Shown here one piece after another: positions 10,875 through 22,911 of a DNA stretch of 64,000 nucleotides. Location: the NCBI GenBank assembly GCA_030581615.1, contig JAKTTT010000014.1, positions 372,001-436,000 of the forward strand, written 5' to 3'. Numbering within the stretch: position 1 is the stretch's first letter; the number at the start of each line of letters is the position of its first letter. The position numbers and the translations under genes were made by a program. The notes beneath the pieces are model-generated. The model made no database searches, had not been told where the DNA came from, and worked only from the letters and a program-made list of their open reading frames with translations. This DNA is from Alloascoidea africana. Its lineage: Eukaryota; Ascomycota; Alloascoideomycetes; Alloascoideales; Alloascoideaceae.

Positions 10875-11489
10875 TTACTTCTTCGCAGTGAGTCTTCTAA
10901 TGTAGAAAGCAAGCTCTTCTCCTTCCAAAATGTACCCATCACATCTGCCAGACTGCCCGGGTCTGGAAGAAACTGCAGCATAGAGTCTACCAGCACCAAA
11001 CTGAGATTCCAAAGCAGTCTCTACTTTGGCAGTGCTCTGTCTGCCAGCCAGCTTCTTTTGCAGCTTCTTGGACCTGTGCACTTCCTCGCTCTCCTCGGCG
11101 TGTACCTGCTTTCCCTTCTTCTTGCCAAGGGTATGTCCGTAGTGGGTCTCGTAAAACTGTCTGAATGGAGTAGCATCGATCTGAACAATAGCACTCTTCG
11201 TCAAGGTATTTGTTCTGACCAACTCGTTGTTGGAAGGATGGTAAGACACACCAACAATTCTGGTCTTGCGAGAAACACCCTCAGAACCCCAAGAAAAGTT
11301 GCCAGTGTCCAATCTCAAAGCACGGAACTTGGTGTTTCCTCCTCTGGTTCGAACAGTGTGGATTCTCTTTGCTCCAATACGAGTGTTGGCGGGCTGTCTT
11401 CCCAACTCGAACTTTCTCTTCTTGCGATAAGTAGCACGCTTGGCACCAGTATGGGATCGCTTGTGGCGAGAGTCTCTAGAAATACCCAT
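10875..11489 (-). CDS. RPS8: 40S ribosomal protein S8 (eS8)
   Basis: A small-subunit ribosomal protein of 204 residues. It starts with the conserved [18 protein letters not shown], has a strongly basic N-terminal half, and includes [18 protein letters not shown], all typical of eS8. The coding region has no intron, but the three bases before the ATG are TAG, preceded by ACTAAC, so a 5'UTR intron probably ends exactly at the start codon (see 11490-11728). A Rap1 consensus site lies about 420 bases upstream. Confidence 0.98.
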   Translation of the reverse strand: MGISRDSRHKRSHTGAKRATYRKKRKFELGRQPANTRIGAKRIHTVRTRGGNTKFRALRLDTGNFSWGSEGVSRKTRIVGVSYHPSNNELVRTNTLTKSAIVQIDATPFRQFYETHYGHTLGKKKGKQVHAEESEEVHRSKKLQKKLAGRQSTAKVETALESQFGAGRLYAAVSSRPGQSGRCDGYILEGEELAFYIRRLTAKK

Positions 11490-11728
11490 CTAACGATAAA
11501 ATGTTAGTTCTGCGAAAAAGTCAAAGTTCCACAACAATTGAAGATTATATCGCATGTCCTTCCATCTTGAATCAAGTTGAAATATTCATCCAAGGTTTGC
11601 TTAGCCAGACACAATCGACTACAACTGCTCAGTCCTTTTGTTGTTGTTGTTGTTGTTGATATTATCGTCAAGAGGTCATGCGACAATTCTTCCAAATTGT
11701 TCAAATGTTGCGGTAATCTTTATCATAC
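11490..11728 (-). other. predicted 5'UTR intron of RPS8
   Basis: On the minus strand a branch-site match (ACTAAC) and a TCGTTAG acceptor lie immediately before the RPS8 ATG. The best donor is GTATGA with its first base at 11728, giving 239 bases. The interval contains a (TTG)n run near 11636-11658 and no convincing coding sequence. The acceptor is well supported by sequence; the donor is a guess. Confidence 0.55.
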
Positions 11729-11894
11729 CTTGAAGTTCTAGTAGTACAATTTGTAGAACAAGTGGTGGTTTCCTTGCCAAATTGATTATTCTTTTGCCCA
11801 CACACTGTAGTTAGACATGTGCACACATTTACTCGTACATGGTAAACATCAGAACAATATGTGACTTGATAAGGGCACAAGCCCTATAGTATAT

Positions 11895-11921
11895 CACGTG
11901 TAACTTCATACACCCGCACAC
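11895..11921. promoter_or_regulatory. E-box (CACGTG) and Rap1 site in the RPS8 / HAD gene promoter
   Basis: CACGTG at 11895-11900 is followed by ACACCCGCACAC at 11910-11921, an exact match to the Rap1 consensus ACACCCRYACAY. Rap1 and Cbf1 are established regulators of ribosomal protein genes in yeasts, so this pair most likely drives RPS8. The region is shared with the divergent HAD gene. Confidence 0.7.
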
Positions 11922-12187
11922 TTGATGCAATGTCATGCCATTAATAGCTTCTGTATTGGTTAGACGGAGCAGACAAATATAGCTTAGGAACGACTGTGTG
12001 ATGCTTTCAAAAATGTCCTGTAGCGATCTGCTCTACTCTACATTTTTATCCAATGTAAATAGGATTTTAGTAAATTTGTATTTTCGGGATGTATGACATC
12101 AGAGGTAGATCAGATCAACATCTTTTCCCCCGTTTTTACTTGACAATCTACACCGCTTCGTTACGATCATCACCAGAATAGAGAAAA

Positions 12188-13180
12188 ATGACCCAGGGAG
12201 AAGAGCAAAGGTGCGTTTCAGCTATCATTCAATGCTTTTCATTTCAAATTCATGACAAATCCAGCTCTGAATTGACAAAAATTCATGTTAACGTTCCATA
12301 TAGAAAATTCAAAGCCTGTCTTTTTGGTATGGCTTGGAGACTCAACGATCAGCATTGACAATTGCTAATTGATACTGCCCGCATCAATTTTTAGACATGG
12401 ATGGGCTTCTCATCAACTCCGAGGACATCTATACCGAAGTCACAAATGAAATACTTGCAGAACATGGCAAGGGCCCGTTGACATGGGACGTCAAGATTAC
12501 TCTACAAGGAAGGCCAGGTATTGAGCCCTCGAAAAGAGTTATTGAGACTTATGAATTGCCCTACACTCCAGAAGAGTTATTTGCTTTGAGCACAAAGAAG
12601 CAGGTGCGTCTTATCCGTTCATTTTCTGCTAGTATGTTTTTTTCCCCCTAACTGAGTGGGTCCCATCTGTTCCACAATATAGGAGAGCAAGTGGTCCAAT
12701 GTTCGCTTCTTGCCAGGAGCCCTTGAACTTCTTCAATATCTCGCTAAAAGCAACATTCCTTTTGCTCTTGCAACGTCTTCTCACAAGTACAACTTCAATC
12801 TAAAGACCAAACATTTGGGCCAAGGCTTTGAGCTATTCCGTGACCACATTGTCGTTGGCGATGACCCAAGAGTCCCACCTGGGAAGGGCAAACCAGCCCC
12901 TGACATTTGGTGGGCTGCTTTGAAGAGTCTCAATGACGAGCGCGTTGAACTTGGCAAGCCCGAATTGAAACCTGAAGACTGCTTGGTTTTTGAAGATGGC
13001 ATCCCCGGTGTAAGAGCAGGTAAAGCTGCAGGATGCTTCACCGTTTGGGTTCCTGATAGCCGAGCATTACAAGTTTTGAATGGAGAAGAGAAAGAGATCA
13101 TTGGCGATGATGGCATCATTCTCTCCTCTTTGGAAGAGTTTGAGCCCGAAAAATATGGTCTTGAACCTGTCCTTGACTAA
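12188..13180 (+). CDS. HAD-superfamily phosphatase, YKL033W-A / pseudouridine-5'-phosphatase type
   Basis: Four exons, 12188-12210, 12304-12326, 12395-12603 and 12683-13180, give 250 residues. The first two exons are 23 bases each. Donors are GTGCGT, GTATGG and GTGCGT; all phases fit. Joining exons 2 and 3 creates the HAD motif I, ACLFDMDGLL, with the nucleophilic Asp codon itself split by an intron. Motif II threonine/serine lies in ALATSSHK; motifs III and IV are the lysine in GKGKPAPD and VFEDGIPG. The family (human PUDP, yeast YKL033W-A) dephosphorylates pseudouridine 5'-phosphate or other small sugar phosphates; the substrate here is inferred. The S. cerevisiae protein is 236 residues and aligns throughout. 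Confidence 0.92.
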
Positions 13181-13421
13181 ATCTAGATATAGAACCAACT
13201 ATAGAGATAAATGATGTTGATAAATAGCCAATAAAGTTACAGCTAAAAGATTGTGTATTTCTAAAGACAAACACAAACAAAATAGCAATTTTCTCGGTTT
13301 TCAATCACAAAATAAAAAAAAAAAGGTAGTGATAAATCTTAAATCCTAGTAATAATAACAACATAACTAATAGTGGTCTCTCCCCGCTCCAATTCTAATG
13401 TTCCCTGTGAGCAGCAATTTG

Positions 13422-14697
13422 TCACAGAGGAGCATTTCTAAATAGATAGGAAACGCTCTCTCCATTGTGTAACCTTCTAATACTTTCAGCAAGAACACCA
13501 CTAACGTCAATGGTGTCCAATTTTGGACACAGTTTGGCTTTTTCTTCAAAAGGAACTGTATTAGAGCAAACAACTCTGTCCAATTTGGATTTATTTATAT
13601 TTTGAACAGCATTACCGCTTAAAATCCCATGGGTCACAATTGCAATGACAGACTTGGCTTTGTTCGCCAAAAGCACATCTGCTGCTTTCGCCAATGTTCC
13701 ACAGGTATCTGCCATATCATCAACAATGATGCAAATCTTGTTAGTGACATCTCCAACTAGAACCATTCGGGATACCTCGTTGGCACGCGCACGCTCTTTA
13801 TGGATCAGCGCGAAATTCAGGTCAAGCCTATCGGCCAACCCTGCTGCCCTCTTTGCACCACCGGCATCGGGGGAGATGATGATGGCCTCGTCTCTATATG
13901 GAAAGTTCTCTTTGATGTACTGCACAACGCTGGGCTCAGCATACATGTTATCCACCGGAACGTCGAAAAACCCTTGGATCTGGCTAGCATGGAGGTCCAT
14001 TGTAATGACATGATCACAACCAGCGGTTTGGAGCATGTCTGCCATTAACTTTGCCGTGATTGGCGCTCGAGACTTGTCCTTTCTATCCTGTCTAGCATAA
14101 GGAAAATTTGGCAAAACCGCGGTAATTCGTCGTGCAGAAGCAGACTTGCAAGCATTGATCATGATTAGCAGCTCGAAAACTTTGTCGTTTACCTCGCCCG
14201 ATCCAATTTGGCAAACAATAAAGACTAGCGTTTTGTCGTCTTAGTTGATCTAACCATCCAAACCTAACACAAATGGAAAAAGAGATGCTTACCATCTTCA
14301 TCTCTCACAGACTCTCCAATAGCCACCGAAATCTCACGGTTGGGTTCTCTCGTTATGTCCACTTTGCAAAGTTTTATACCAAGTCTAGGATCATCCCCCA
14401 CAAAAACACATATGTTAATAGATAGACTCATCGTAGATTCACACATCGTAATTCCAAGGCAGACAACTGCATTCTGACTCTAATCCACGTCTTTATCGTA
14501 AACCAAGCTATTGGGATACGCTCGGACGTGGTGCTAGACTTCGCCCAAGCCGTAGCTCTAAAGACGTGAAAAGACTCCTGCCTTGTGACAAAATCGATGA
14601 AAAGCGTAGCGGCGACACAAACTTACCTCCAACTCACAAGCTCGGCAAGTGATCGGTGCTTGTCACTAGCAAGCAGCTTGATCGAATTCGTAGACAT
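13422..14697 (-). CDS. PRS: ribose-phosphate pyrophosphokinase (PRPP synthetase)
   Basis: Makes PRPP from ribose 5-phosphate and ATP for purine, pyrimidine, His and Trp synthesis. Three exons, 14627-14697, 14293-14384 and 13422-14224, give 321 residues, the usual length for yeast Prs2-4. The first intron (242 bases) is long for this window; the second is 68 bases. Spliced phases rebuild the N-terminus [18 protein letters not shown], the [13 protein letters not shown] segment and the ATP-loop region. PRPP-binding motif [13 protein letters not shown], the flexible loop ([17 protein letters not shown]) and [16 protein letters not shown] are intact. Yeasts carry several PRS paralogues; it most resembles the Prs2/Prs3/Prs4 group. 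Confidence 0.95.
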
Positions 14698-14884
14698 TTT
14701 CCAGTCTTTTTGTTTTAGATATCTGAACGATGGGTGAACCAAAGATGGAGAAAATTATCTACAGCAGCTCTACTTGAAAGGAAAAATTAAATGGCCCGAT
14801 GAAGCTGACTAAGCATTTACATAATACTGTTGTTCCTACCTAAAACAGAGTGAATAGCCATTTGTCTTTCAACATTCTAAAATA

Positions 14885-16368
14885 TTAAACACTATTGGAC
14901 TGTGCAAGTCTTTTGGCAGAGGTCCATCCGGACCCAGGAACAAATATTCTTTTGTAGGGTTTGCCGTTTTTGTCGGTTTTTTTCAGAAGGTTTGCCACAT
15001 CGACTTCAGATTCTTTGCTCCCATCCGGTGTCGATCTCAACCACTTTTCATAGGGTTCTGCTGTCTTATTGTCGTTTTGCATATTATAGCTTTTTTCTGG
15101 AGATAAAAATAATACTTTCCTTGGATGTGGCGAGCCTGGTTTCAGTGGGGTGTTTTTTTCATAGTTCAGAGCAGATCTGGGGGTAACTTTCAGCCTTTGC
15201 TTTCCCTCAGATATTCCATTCTTTCTGGGACTTTGTAAATGATCATTACTCGGTGATTGATTATTCTTGACATAATCTTTAAATTCTTGTCTTCCTTGTG
15301 GACTAGAAATGTCAAAGTCATTTTCCTTTTCTCTTTGGGTAAAAGCTGAAGGAACAGTTTCAGGAAGTTGGGGAGGAGGCCCTAAACAAAGGTTAGTAGG
15401 CCTTTTCTCAAGTTTATTTTCAATGAGAATAAGCAAACGTACAAGAAACATAGGGATTCATATAGTAGCAGTCTGGTTGATAAGACCAAGGATACCAATT
15501 GTAGTTGGTATATTGTGGGATTGGATTTGCTGGAAGAGTACACGGGTTTACATTGCTAAGCTGATAAGGTCGATAATGATGATCGTTAGCCTTTTTCAAA
15601 TCTGCTTCCAGAATTTTCATCCTTCCGTGCATTTTTTTCAATTTCTTTTGAAAAGTTTCCTGTGAGTTGTCATCAGAGTCTGTTGTTGTTTCCTTTGGGC
15701 CCGACCATCTGCTAACTGATTTTGATAATAAAATCCAAGCTTGAGATCCCTTGTATTTCATGGTAGATTGGAAGCGGTGCACTGTCTGGATAGACCTTTC
15801 TAATAAGGGTGCCAATACTTCCAAATTTTGAGCACAGTACATTATGAGAATAGTAAAACAGATGTAGGCCACATTAGATCTCTGATTAGATGAAAATACA
15901 GCGAAAGATAGATGTGCCAACTGAGCTTCATGAGCACAACCCAGAATGTCAGATAGTAAGGAATGACTTTTCGTACTTGCTTGAATAGATGCAAAACATC
16001 TAATAATAAAATTATCAGCTTTAAGAGACTAACTTGATAAACGCTCTTACTTGTAGCAAGAGCTATAAAAAAACATCTTACCTATCCCATGTTTCTGCTG
16101 AAGGAGAAGTTGTAAACGCTTGCTTGAACTGGCTGTTAATTGAGTTCCGATGACGACTGAGGCATAGACTAGACTTCGACTCGGGCTTTTCAAGGCATTG
16201 TGCAATATTCTTGAACGAAGAATGAGATGAAAACGGGGAGTTCAATGCTGTAGCGCCGTCTTGTGGCAAGTTGTACACGCCAAATGCGGTATACAAGAGA
16301 TACAATAAGGATGCCAAGGCGATCCATGGCACTGCTCTGGCGGGTCTGCCAAAACCTAGAGAATCCAT
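14885..16368 (-). CDS. unknown protein with two predicted membrane segments
   Basis: I do not recognise this protein. Three exons, 16082-16368, 15443-15999 and 14885-15381, give 446 residues. The introns are 82 and 61 bases; the second has a perfect TACTAAC branch site and a GTACGT donor. A hydrophobic segment lies at residues 12-32, another at about 147-165. A lysine-rich, probably coiled segment follows at about 215-245, then a Tyr/Pro/Asn-rich stretch. The C-terminal third is polar, with several S/T-P sites (TPRSALNY, FLSPEKS) and a basic end (KRIFVPGSGWTSAKR). The layout could suit a nuclear-envelope or ER protein such as the two-span nucleoporin Pom34, but no motif proves it. The first ATG in the frame (16368) is used. 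Confidence 0.65.
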
Positions 16369-16574
16369 CTCAAACACTAGCAGGTAATTCTTGAATCTGA
16401 GCTCACGAGTTGTAGTAATTGGGTGGACGAACTGGAGCGCAAAATGAGAAAATGTGGGCGCTTAAGTTCTGAAGGTGCACTTAGTTGTTATGGTTACAAA
16501 TGGAAAATCCAAGATTATTTGACAGAATATCTAATACGGTTCAACTATGTTCTATGCTACAATTTTTTGCAGAT

Positions 16575-19500
16575 TCAAGAATCTTTCTTTTTTGCTTCTC
16601 GATTTGCAACGTATGATGAGGCCAAAGCCTTGACATAATCGCACGCTTTCTCATCTCCACACTTTTCTTCATATTTTAGCCATTTTTTGAAGAAAAAACT
16701 TGCCTGTTTCATCGACTGCTTGACCTTGACGACTCTTTCAAACAGCTGTTCCACCTTTTCTTTGTCCCCACGTTTTATTGAATGGTCTATGTAGACATTC
16801 CAGACATCAAGACGTTTAGAGGAATTGCTTATAATGCCCTCAAAAAGCGTTTCGCCTTGCTCTGGGCTTCCCTTGTTAAATTCCAATTGAGCAAATTTGC
16901 TAACAATGGCGATATGATCTCGTTTATCAAGTGCTCGAAGAGCTCTTTGTAAGAGCGAAGCTGTGTCCTGTTCGATAGATTCATGATCTAAAAGGAAACT
17001 TGCGTAAGCAGACCACACAGACTTTTCTCTCGAGAACTTTTTGAGCGCTTTTTGATAAATCTCATTAGCCTTCTCGATCTTTTCGCTTTGAATAAATATA
17101 ACAGCCATCTTGTTGTATATGGTCAAGGCATCCATATACTGTGCCGCTCTTTGAAACGTTTCCTCTAGTGTTTCATCAGTGCCAAAATTGTTTTCCAGGT
17201 TGAGAAGAGCAATCCAAACATTCAACTTTTCCTTTTCTTCTCTGTAATTAATTATTTTCAATGCTCTTTCCGCAATTTCTCTGGCTTTGTCCACCTCACT
17301 CAATTGTAGTTGAAACGCCATGTAGTTTATCCACAGGACAGAAGAGTTGGGTGCCCCAACTAATGACCGCTCAAAATCGGTAACTGATTGAGGAACTCTT
17401 GTGTTTAGATCCGCTGTTTTATCATCATTAAGAAGAGTCTTCTTCTTTTTCTTCTTTGTGCGTTCTTCTGTGAAGTCTTCATCTTCGTCTGAGGAAGAAT
17501 TGTCTGCTGTTTGGTCAAGAATCGATGCAGTCCAATCAAACCCATTTGTTCCAAGATTAAGGCCGCCAGACGCTTCATCATCGCTATCGCTGTCACTACT
17601 TTCATCATCATCATCATTACTGTCTGAGTCGTCATCATCATCATCTTTAGAGCCGGCTTGCAAATCAATAACTCCATCGGAATCAGCCTCGCTCATTTCC
17701 TCATCACTGCTGCTATCATCATCACTAACGTCGTGGGCATTGTCCTCATCCTCACTCTCATATTTATCATCATCAGAAGCGAAATAAGAAGCTTTCAACC
17801 CAAGCGCGATTCTTCTCTTTTCTAGATCGATTCTCAGAATCTTGGCTTTCACTTTATCGCCTTCGCTAAATATAGATTGGAAATCGGCGATGCTATTATC
17901 AGCAATTTCGGATTTGTGGCAGAGGCCGCTCAGATTGTTTGTGCCCAGAAGGTTTACAAACACGCCATATTCAGCAATGGATTTGATAGTGCCATCATAT
18001 ACATCTCCTTCTTTCAAGTCATGAAGAGATTTTAGAAGCTTTTGATTACCACTGACAACGCTCTCCTTCAGCGTTAGCCCAACTCTATGTGTATGGGTAT
18101 CAACTGAAGTGACTTTCCCTTTAACCAATTGATACAAAGTGAAAAACTTTTTCCAGTCCTTTAAAAATGAGTCTGACAGATCTGAAATTCTCACCAAGGC
18201 AACAACATTTCTGCCCAAGGAAACAAAGAGTCCCTTATCCGAAATGTTCTTCACAAAACCTTGTAAAACATCGCCTTTTTTGAGCTCATTTATGGAGCTG
18301 ATTAGCCTGTCTTGTGGTTGTTTGGAAGTCCTTAACGAAACAAATACCTTTTGGTTCGGTATATCCTTCTCCAATACTGTTGCAGAAACAATATCACTGG
18401 GCTCAAAACGGTCAACAAGTGATTGAGTATAGTCATCAAGAGCATCCGTTACGTATGCTATAGCTTTAACGTTCTCTCCCAACTGAACTAATACCGAAGA
18501 GTCCAAACTGGATATGACACGACCAGGGATTGTGCTGCCAACCTTCACATCATCCAGCGAATTAATAGGGGTTCCATTGACCTGTCTGGCAGATAAAGAT
18601 ACGGTATTACGTTCCGTATCCACGTCCTTCACGAAACATCGAAGAGAACACCCAACCGGAAAATTTGCATTCAAGTCTTCTAGCTTGCTTCCATCATCAG
18701 TCAAGTCTAGAATACTGATTTTTCCCTTGACAGTTGGCGAAATGCTTGCCCATACATAGCCAGAGGATTCATTGTTGATAAAACATGTCCAGATGCTACC
18801 TTCTTCGATATCATCTAGCGTCAAAGCATTGTATTCTCCCTCTGTTTCCAGTTCTGATTTTTTTGCGGACAATTCAATCAAAGTCTGCTTTGTAGATCGG
18901 TGAGTGATTGGTAAGAAACGGTGATTTCGTGAGTCGCGATATCCAATAACCTTAGCCTCAAGAATTTCATTCTTCTTAAACTGCTGTAAAGGGTGCACCT
19001 TGTTGGCAATATCATCATATTCATCAAACGCTTGGGAAACGTCAATTCTACCTTGCAGGTTCTTAGCTAACTGCACATTCAGTTGTCCAGCCTTCACACT
19101 AATTATTTTGACTTTGGTTACTTTTCCAGGGACGTATTCTTCGAGGTATTGTATAGTATTATCTACTGGATTCTCTGCAGGCGTCTTTTCAGCTGTTCTC
19201 TTATGCGTTGGCTTCTCGAAAGACAGGTAAATTCTCTCTTTATCTTTATTCACCGACGTTACATAACATTTAACTGTCTGATGCTGAGAATAATCTTCTG
19301 ATGATTCCGACAAAATAGAGCTTGGGACTAATCCAACCAATGATCCACCAAAACCGATGAAAACACCATGTGGGGTCACGGCCTTCACATATCCATGAAG
19401 AGGTTTATCGGAAGCTGTAACATCGTCGAGTTCTGCGGGAAACCTTGTCGCCTTTATATCAGAAACTATAAGCTGTTTCTTTGATAATATAATGAGTTTT

Positions 19501-21861
19501 GTTTTCGTGTTTTTGCTTAAGATTGCAACGGAGTCAAGCTTATCTCCTACCTTTAGCTTCTTGAGTATGCTTCGATTTTGTTCGTAGTTACCGTCAGATA
19601 GGTGAGCAGTGAAGATGACTCCTTTCAGGCTGCCACCTTCAAGTTGCACAACTACACTATCTTTGGCTTTTTCAACAACTTGACAACTAGTGATTGTCTT
19701 ACCAGGAAGTATTGATTCAAGCTGCTTCTTTCCTCCCTCTGTGATTTTATCAGAAACTTTACAGCTGACTATAATGCGTTCATTATCTGCTTCAACTTCA
19801 ATTAGTCGCACTGTAACTGATTGAAATAGTCTGAAATGATCCTTTGGATCCTGGATGTAAGCCTCGCTAATCTCTGAACTTGGCAAAAATCCTTTGACAT
19901 TACCGAAAAACCGGACAACTGCTCCACCCTTAGCAAATGAGACAATAGTTGCAAGAGTTGTCATTCCGATCTTGGCATCAGTGAAAGAGGTTATGATATT
20001 CCCACTACAGCCGACCAAAGTTTTCTTGAGAGTGACCCAAATCCTATTCTCTGTAGAGGAGACACTGAGAACTCGGCCCTTAACTTTTGTGCCAACCCTA
20101 AATTTTCGCTCAGGATTAATCAACTTGATATCGCTCATATCAGTTTCCGGGACCAATGCCAAAAATTCATCGAACACTTTGACCAACAAACCACCCTGAG
20201 GCAGTATTTTTGTGATTTCACAAGAAACCACCTCTCCAGCTGGAATATCACTCACTCGTAGGAACTTTTGATTCAAAATTTTGTGCTCCATAGACAAAGT
20301 ATACAAGTTATCAGCAAAAGAATACTCGATAATTCGAGCTCTATGGGAGGAGCCGACCTTGTAACTTCCCTCTGTTGCTACTAATGTATCAACTCGTTTA
20401 TCAGAAACTCGTGAAATATGCGTGAATCCAAGGGTATTTGTTCCAACACTTAAAAATAAGCCAATTGGAGGCGCAACATGCTTGACAATCGCTTCCTCTA
20501 CTATGAATCCAATAGGCAATTGCTCTGTGGGGATTGATTCATCATTCTTCCATGCTTTGCCCAGTGCCACAACGTGGGGTAAAATGGAAAGGGCAAATTT
20601 TTTCTCCGGTGCATTGGGAAAATTCGCTATTATCCGTGCTCTAAGTTTCTGGCCCACTTTGTATTTTTCTGTAATATCTTCATTTGAATGAATGCCAAGT
20701 TGAAACATGTCAACTGTGCCATCAATCAAACCAAAAATTTTAGTCACTAAGCCGTGCGATCGAACCTCTGTAACCAAGGCTTCAACGAGTAGACCTGGGA
20801 TTACTGACTCAACAGAAGAAATCTTTGAAAGCAGTTTTGCCTTTTTTGAGTTATGCGCTGGTGTGACAGTAGCGGTCCTACTCTTAGATTTGTTGGAGGT
20901 CACAGTTACCAGTAGTAACTGGCCAGGTATCAATTTCTCTATATCGATTTCTGCAAAGCCCAATTCTTTCTTGGAAACAAAAGCTGTGATATCGTTGAAA
21001 CCTGTATCTAGGATAGCACCGTGATCCTCAATGCTCTTGACTGAAGTTTGGAGCAGCATTCCTGTAGCAATATCGTCCTCAGCAATTGTAGAGTTCACTT
21101 GTGATGGTTCGGTTGAAAGTTCTATTCTCTTCTTTTTATTCCCAGTCCTTTCGCTATCGGAAGTTTCGACCACAACGGCTCTGACCCACTGGCCAACTTC
21201 AAACAGTGACGAAAGCTTAAGAGAGCCCTCATCCTCCTCTTCATCATTGTCATCTTCGTCATCGTCATCGCTACTGCTATCAGCTCTACCATCAACCAGC
21301 TTGTTTATTTTGCTAGTGATTTGCTCAGAAATGCTTGTGATTGGCAAGTAGCCCACTAGATTGTTTGCAAGAGAGACAGAGACGTCTGTGGCATTAATCT
21401 TTGCAATTTGTCCCATCACCAGAGTACCAGGTACCAAACGCTTGAAAGATAACCCTTCGATGGGAATCTTCTTTTCAGTAGGTCCACCTGCTTTATCAGC
21501 CTTTGAAGATTTTGAATGCTTCTTCTTTTTGTTGCCCTTTGATTGAGATCCATTGGTAGTTGACTTGGTATTCTAAATTCAATGTTAGAGATCTTGCTTC
21601 AAGTGAAAACTCTGATGTGACATAACAAACCTCAAAAAGAACATCGCGAGCGGCCTCATTAGTAGCCTCCTTCACCTCCAAAGCAGATAAAACAGAAGCA
21701 CCTCCTCTCGGAAACTCCAAGTCACTACTTTTCATAAGGTTCGATTCATTATGGGAGACAGGAACTGACGATGGTGCCTTCTTCTCACTTTTATCCTTGG
21801 CAGTCCGCTTGACAGATCTTTCCTGTTTCGATTCTGATCTTTTTCTTTTGTTGGATCCCAT
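16575..21861 (-). CDS. RRP5: rRNA biogenesis protein RRP5
   Basis: A large nucleolar factor needed for both 18S and 5.8S/25S pre-rRNA processing. Two exons, 21631-21861 and 16575-21572, give 1,742 residues against 1,729 in S. cerevisiae. The 58-base intron has a GTTTGT donor, a CTAAC branch site and phase 0. After a lysine-rich nuclear N-terminus comes a long array of S1 RNA-binding repeats (the family has twelve), for instance PGTLVMGQIAKI and VYDGTIKSIAEYGVFV. An Asp/Ser-rich acidic linker follows (about residues 1220-1340), then HAT/TPR-like helical repeats to the end (about 1390-1740). This is the longest coding unit in the window. Confidence 0.97.
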
Positions 21862-21980
21862 CTTGTATTAAGATCTTTCTCGCAGGAAGATTATGGATAC
21901 AAGAATTGAGATGAAGTATAAAGAAATTTTCAAATTTTTTAGAGAGAAGAGAAAAAATCTTAATCCATGTGGGACAAGGT

Positions 21981-21986
21981 CACGTG
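21981..21986. promoter_or_regulatory. CACGTG E-box upstream of RRP5
   Basis: A palindromic CACGTG lies 120 bases upstream of the RRP5 ATG, in the 200-base gap before the MXR1 3' end. An AT-rich AAATTTT run at about 21925-21945 resembles the RRPE element of ribosome biogenesis genes, but only loosely. Confidence 0.45.
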
Positions 21987-22061
21987 TATATTATCTTAAA
22001 ATGTGAAATAGTTCAGGTTTTCCCATTTCCGCTCTAGCTACATTATAGATTATATGGGTAA

Positions 22062-22744
22062 CTACTCTGCTTTGGTAGGCTCAGATATTTGGCTTGCCTT
22101 AGGTTTGGTCCGTAAGAAATGGTTGGGGCATTCGTGCACCGTAGGGTTCTTGAAAATGTACAATTGATGATATTCCTCTGCATCCCAAAAGCTCTGAATC
22201 GGCTCGAGAAGGGTCACAATTTCATCTTCGGGATAATATGTCTTTTGAATTTGAGATTTGACTTTTTCGGCTTTCTCTTTTTGTTCCTCGGTATGGTAGA
22301 ATAGAGCAGATCTATATTGGAGGCCAACGTCATGACCTTGTTTGTTCAGAGTTGTAGGATCATGAATTCGCCAAAAGAAATCTATCAATTCCTCAAAAGA
22401 GACCACTTTTGGATCATAAACAAGTTGCAGTGCTTCCGTGTCTAGGTATCAAAGCAGAATAGTTCTATATTAGTCCTCTTTCCTTCCAACTTGAGAATGT
22501 CCAAGCCAAAGACACCTGACTTACGCCCTGTTGTATTTGTCTTCACCTCTTTGTAAGTAGGATCAGATTTGTGTCCATTGGCATATCCAACTCGTGCGTC
22601 CACTAGACCTTGACCATTTATCGCAAAATGTTTTCGGTAAAGAGACTCTATCCCCCAAAAGCATCCTCCAGCTAAAGTTACTACGTCGTACTCATCGCTC
22701 ACTCTCAAAGAGGAGGAAACTTTTGTAGGCTCTGGAACCGTCAT
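22062..22744 (-). CDS. MXR1: peptide methionine sulfoxide reductase A
   Basis: Reduces methionine-S-sulfoxide in proteins and free Met. Two exons, 22525-22744 and 22062-22441, give 199 residues. The 83-base intron (GTAAGT donor, CTAAT branch, ACCTAG acceptor) splits a His codon; joining restores NTTGHTEALQLVYDP. The active-site motif GCFWGIE holds the catalytic cysteine (about residue 28). Other family segments are VGYANGH and FFWRIHDPT. The C-terminus has no further obvious cysteine pair. Confidence 0.96.
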
Positions 22745-22911
22745 TGTTAGTATCTAAAACAGTTTACTCTTCTATGGAGAGAAAAAAAACAGGCTCTTGA
22801 CTGGCTTTTATAAAACGTCCGAGTCCAAGTCTAAGCTCTGCATATCTCGTAAAACGCAACATCACATGACTGAAATTTCCGTTGCGAATAAGCGCTTTCG
22901 GGCATTTCTGT

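Noticed and set aside
11504-11704. 66-codon frame upstream of RPS8, and a weak C/D snoRNA-like pattern in the same interval
   Set aside because: The frame starts with TTG and lies inside the predicted 5'UTR intron. The C and D boxes are imperfect and badly spaced, so a snoRNA is not supported.
21731-21750. GGTTCGATTC, close to a Pol III B-box
   Set aside because: It lies in RRP5 exon 1 coding sequence with no A-box or tRNA fold.
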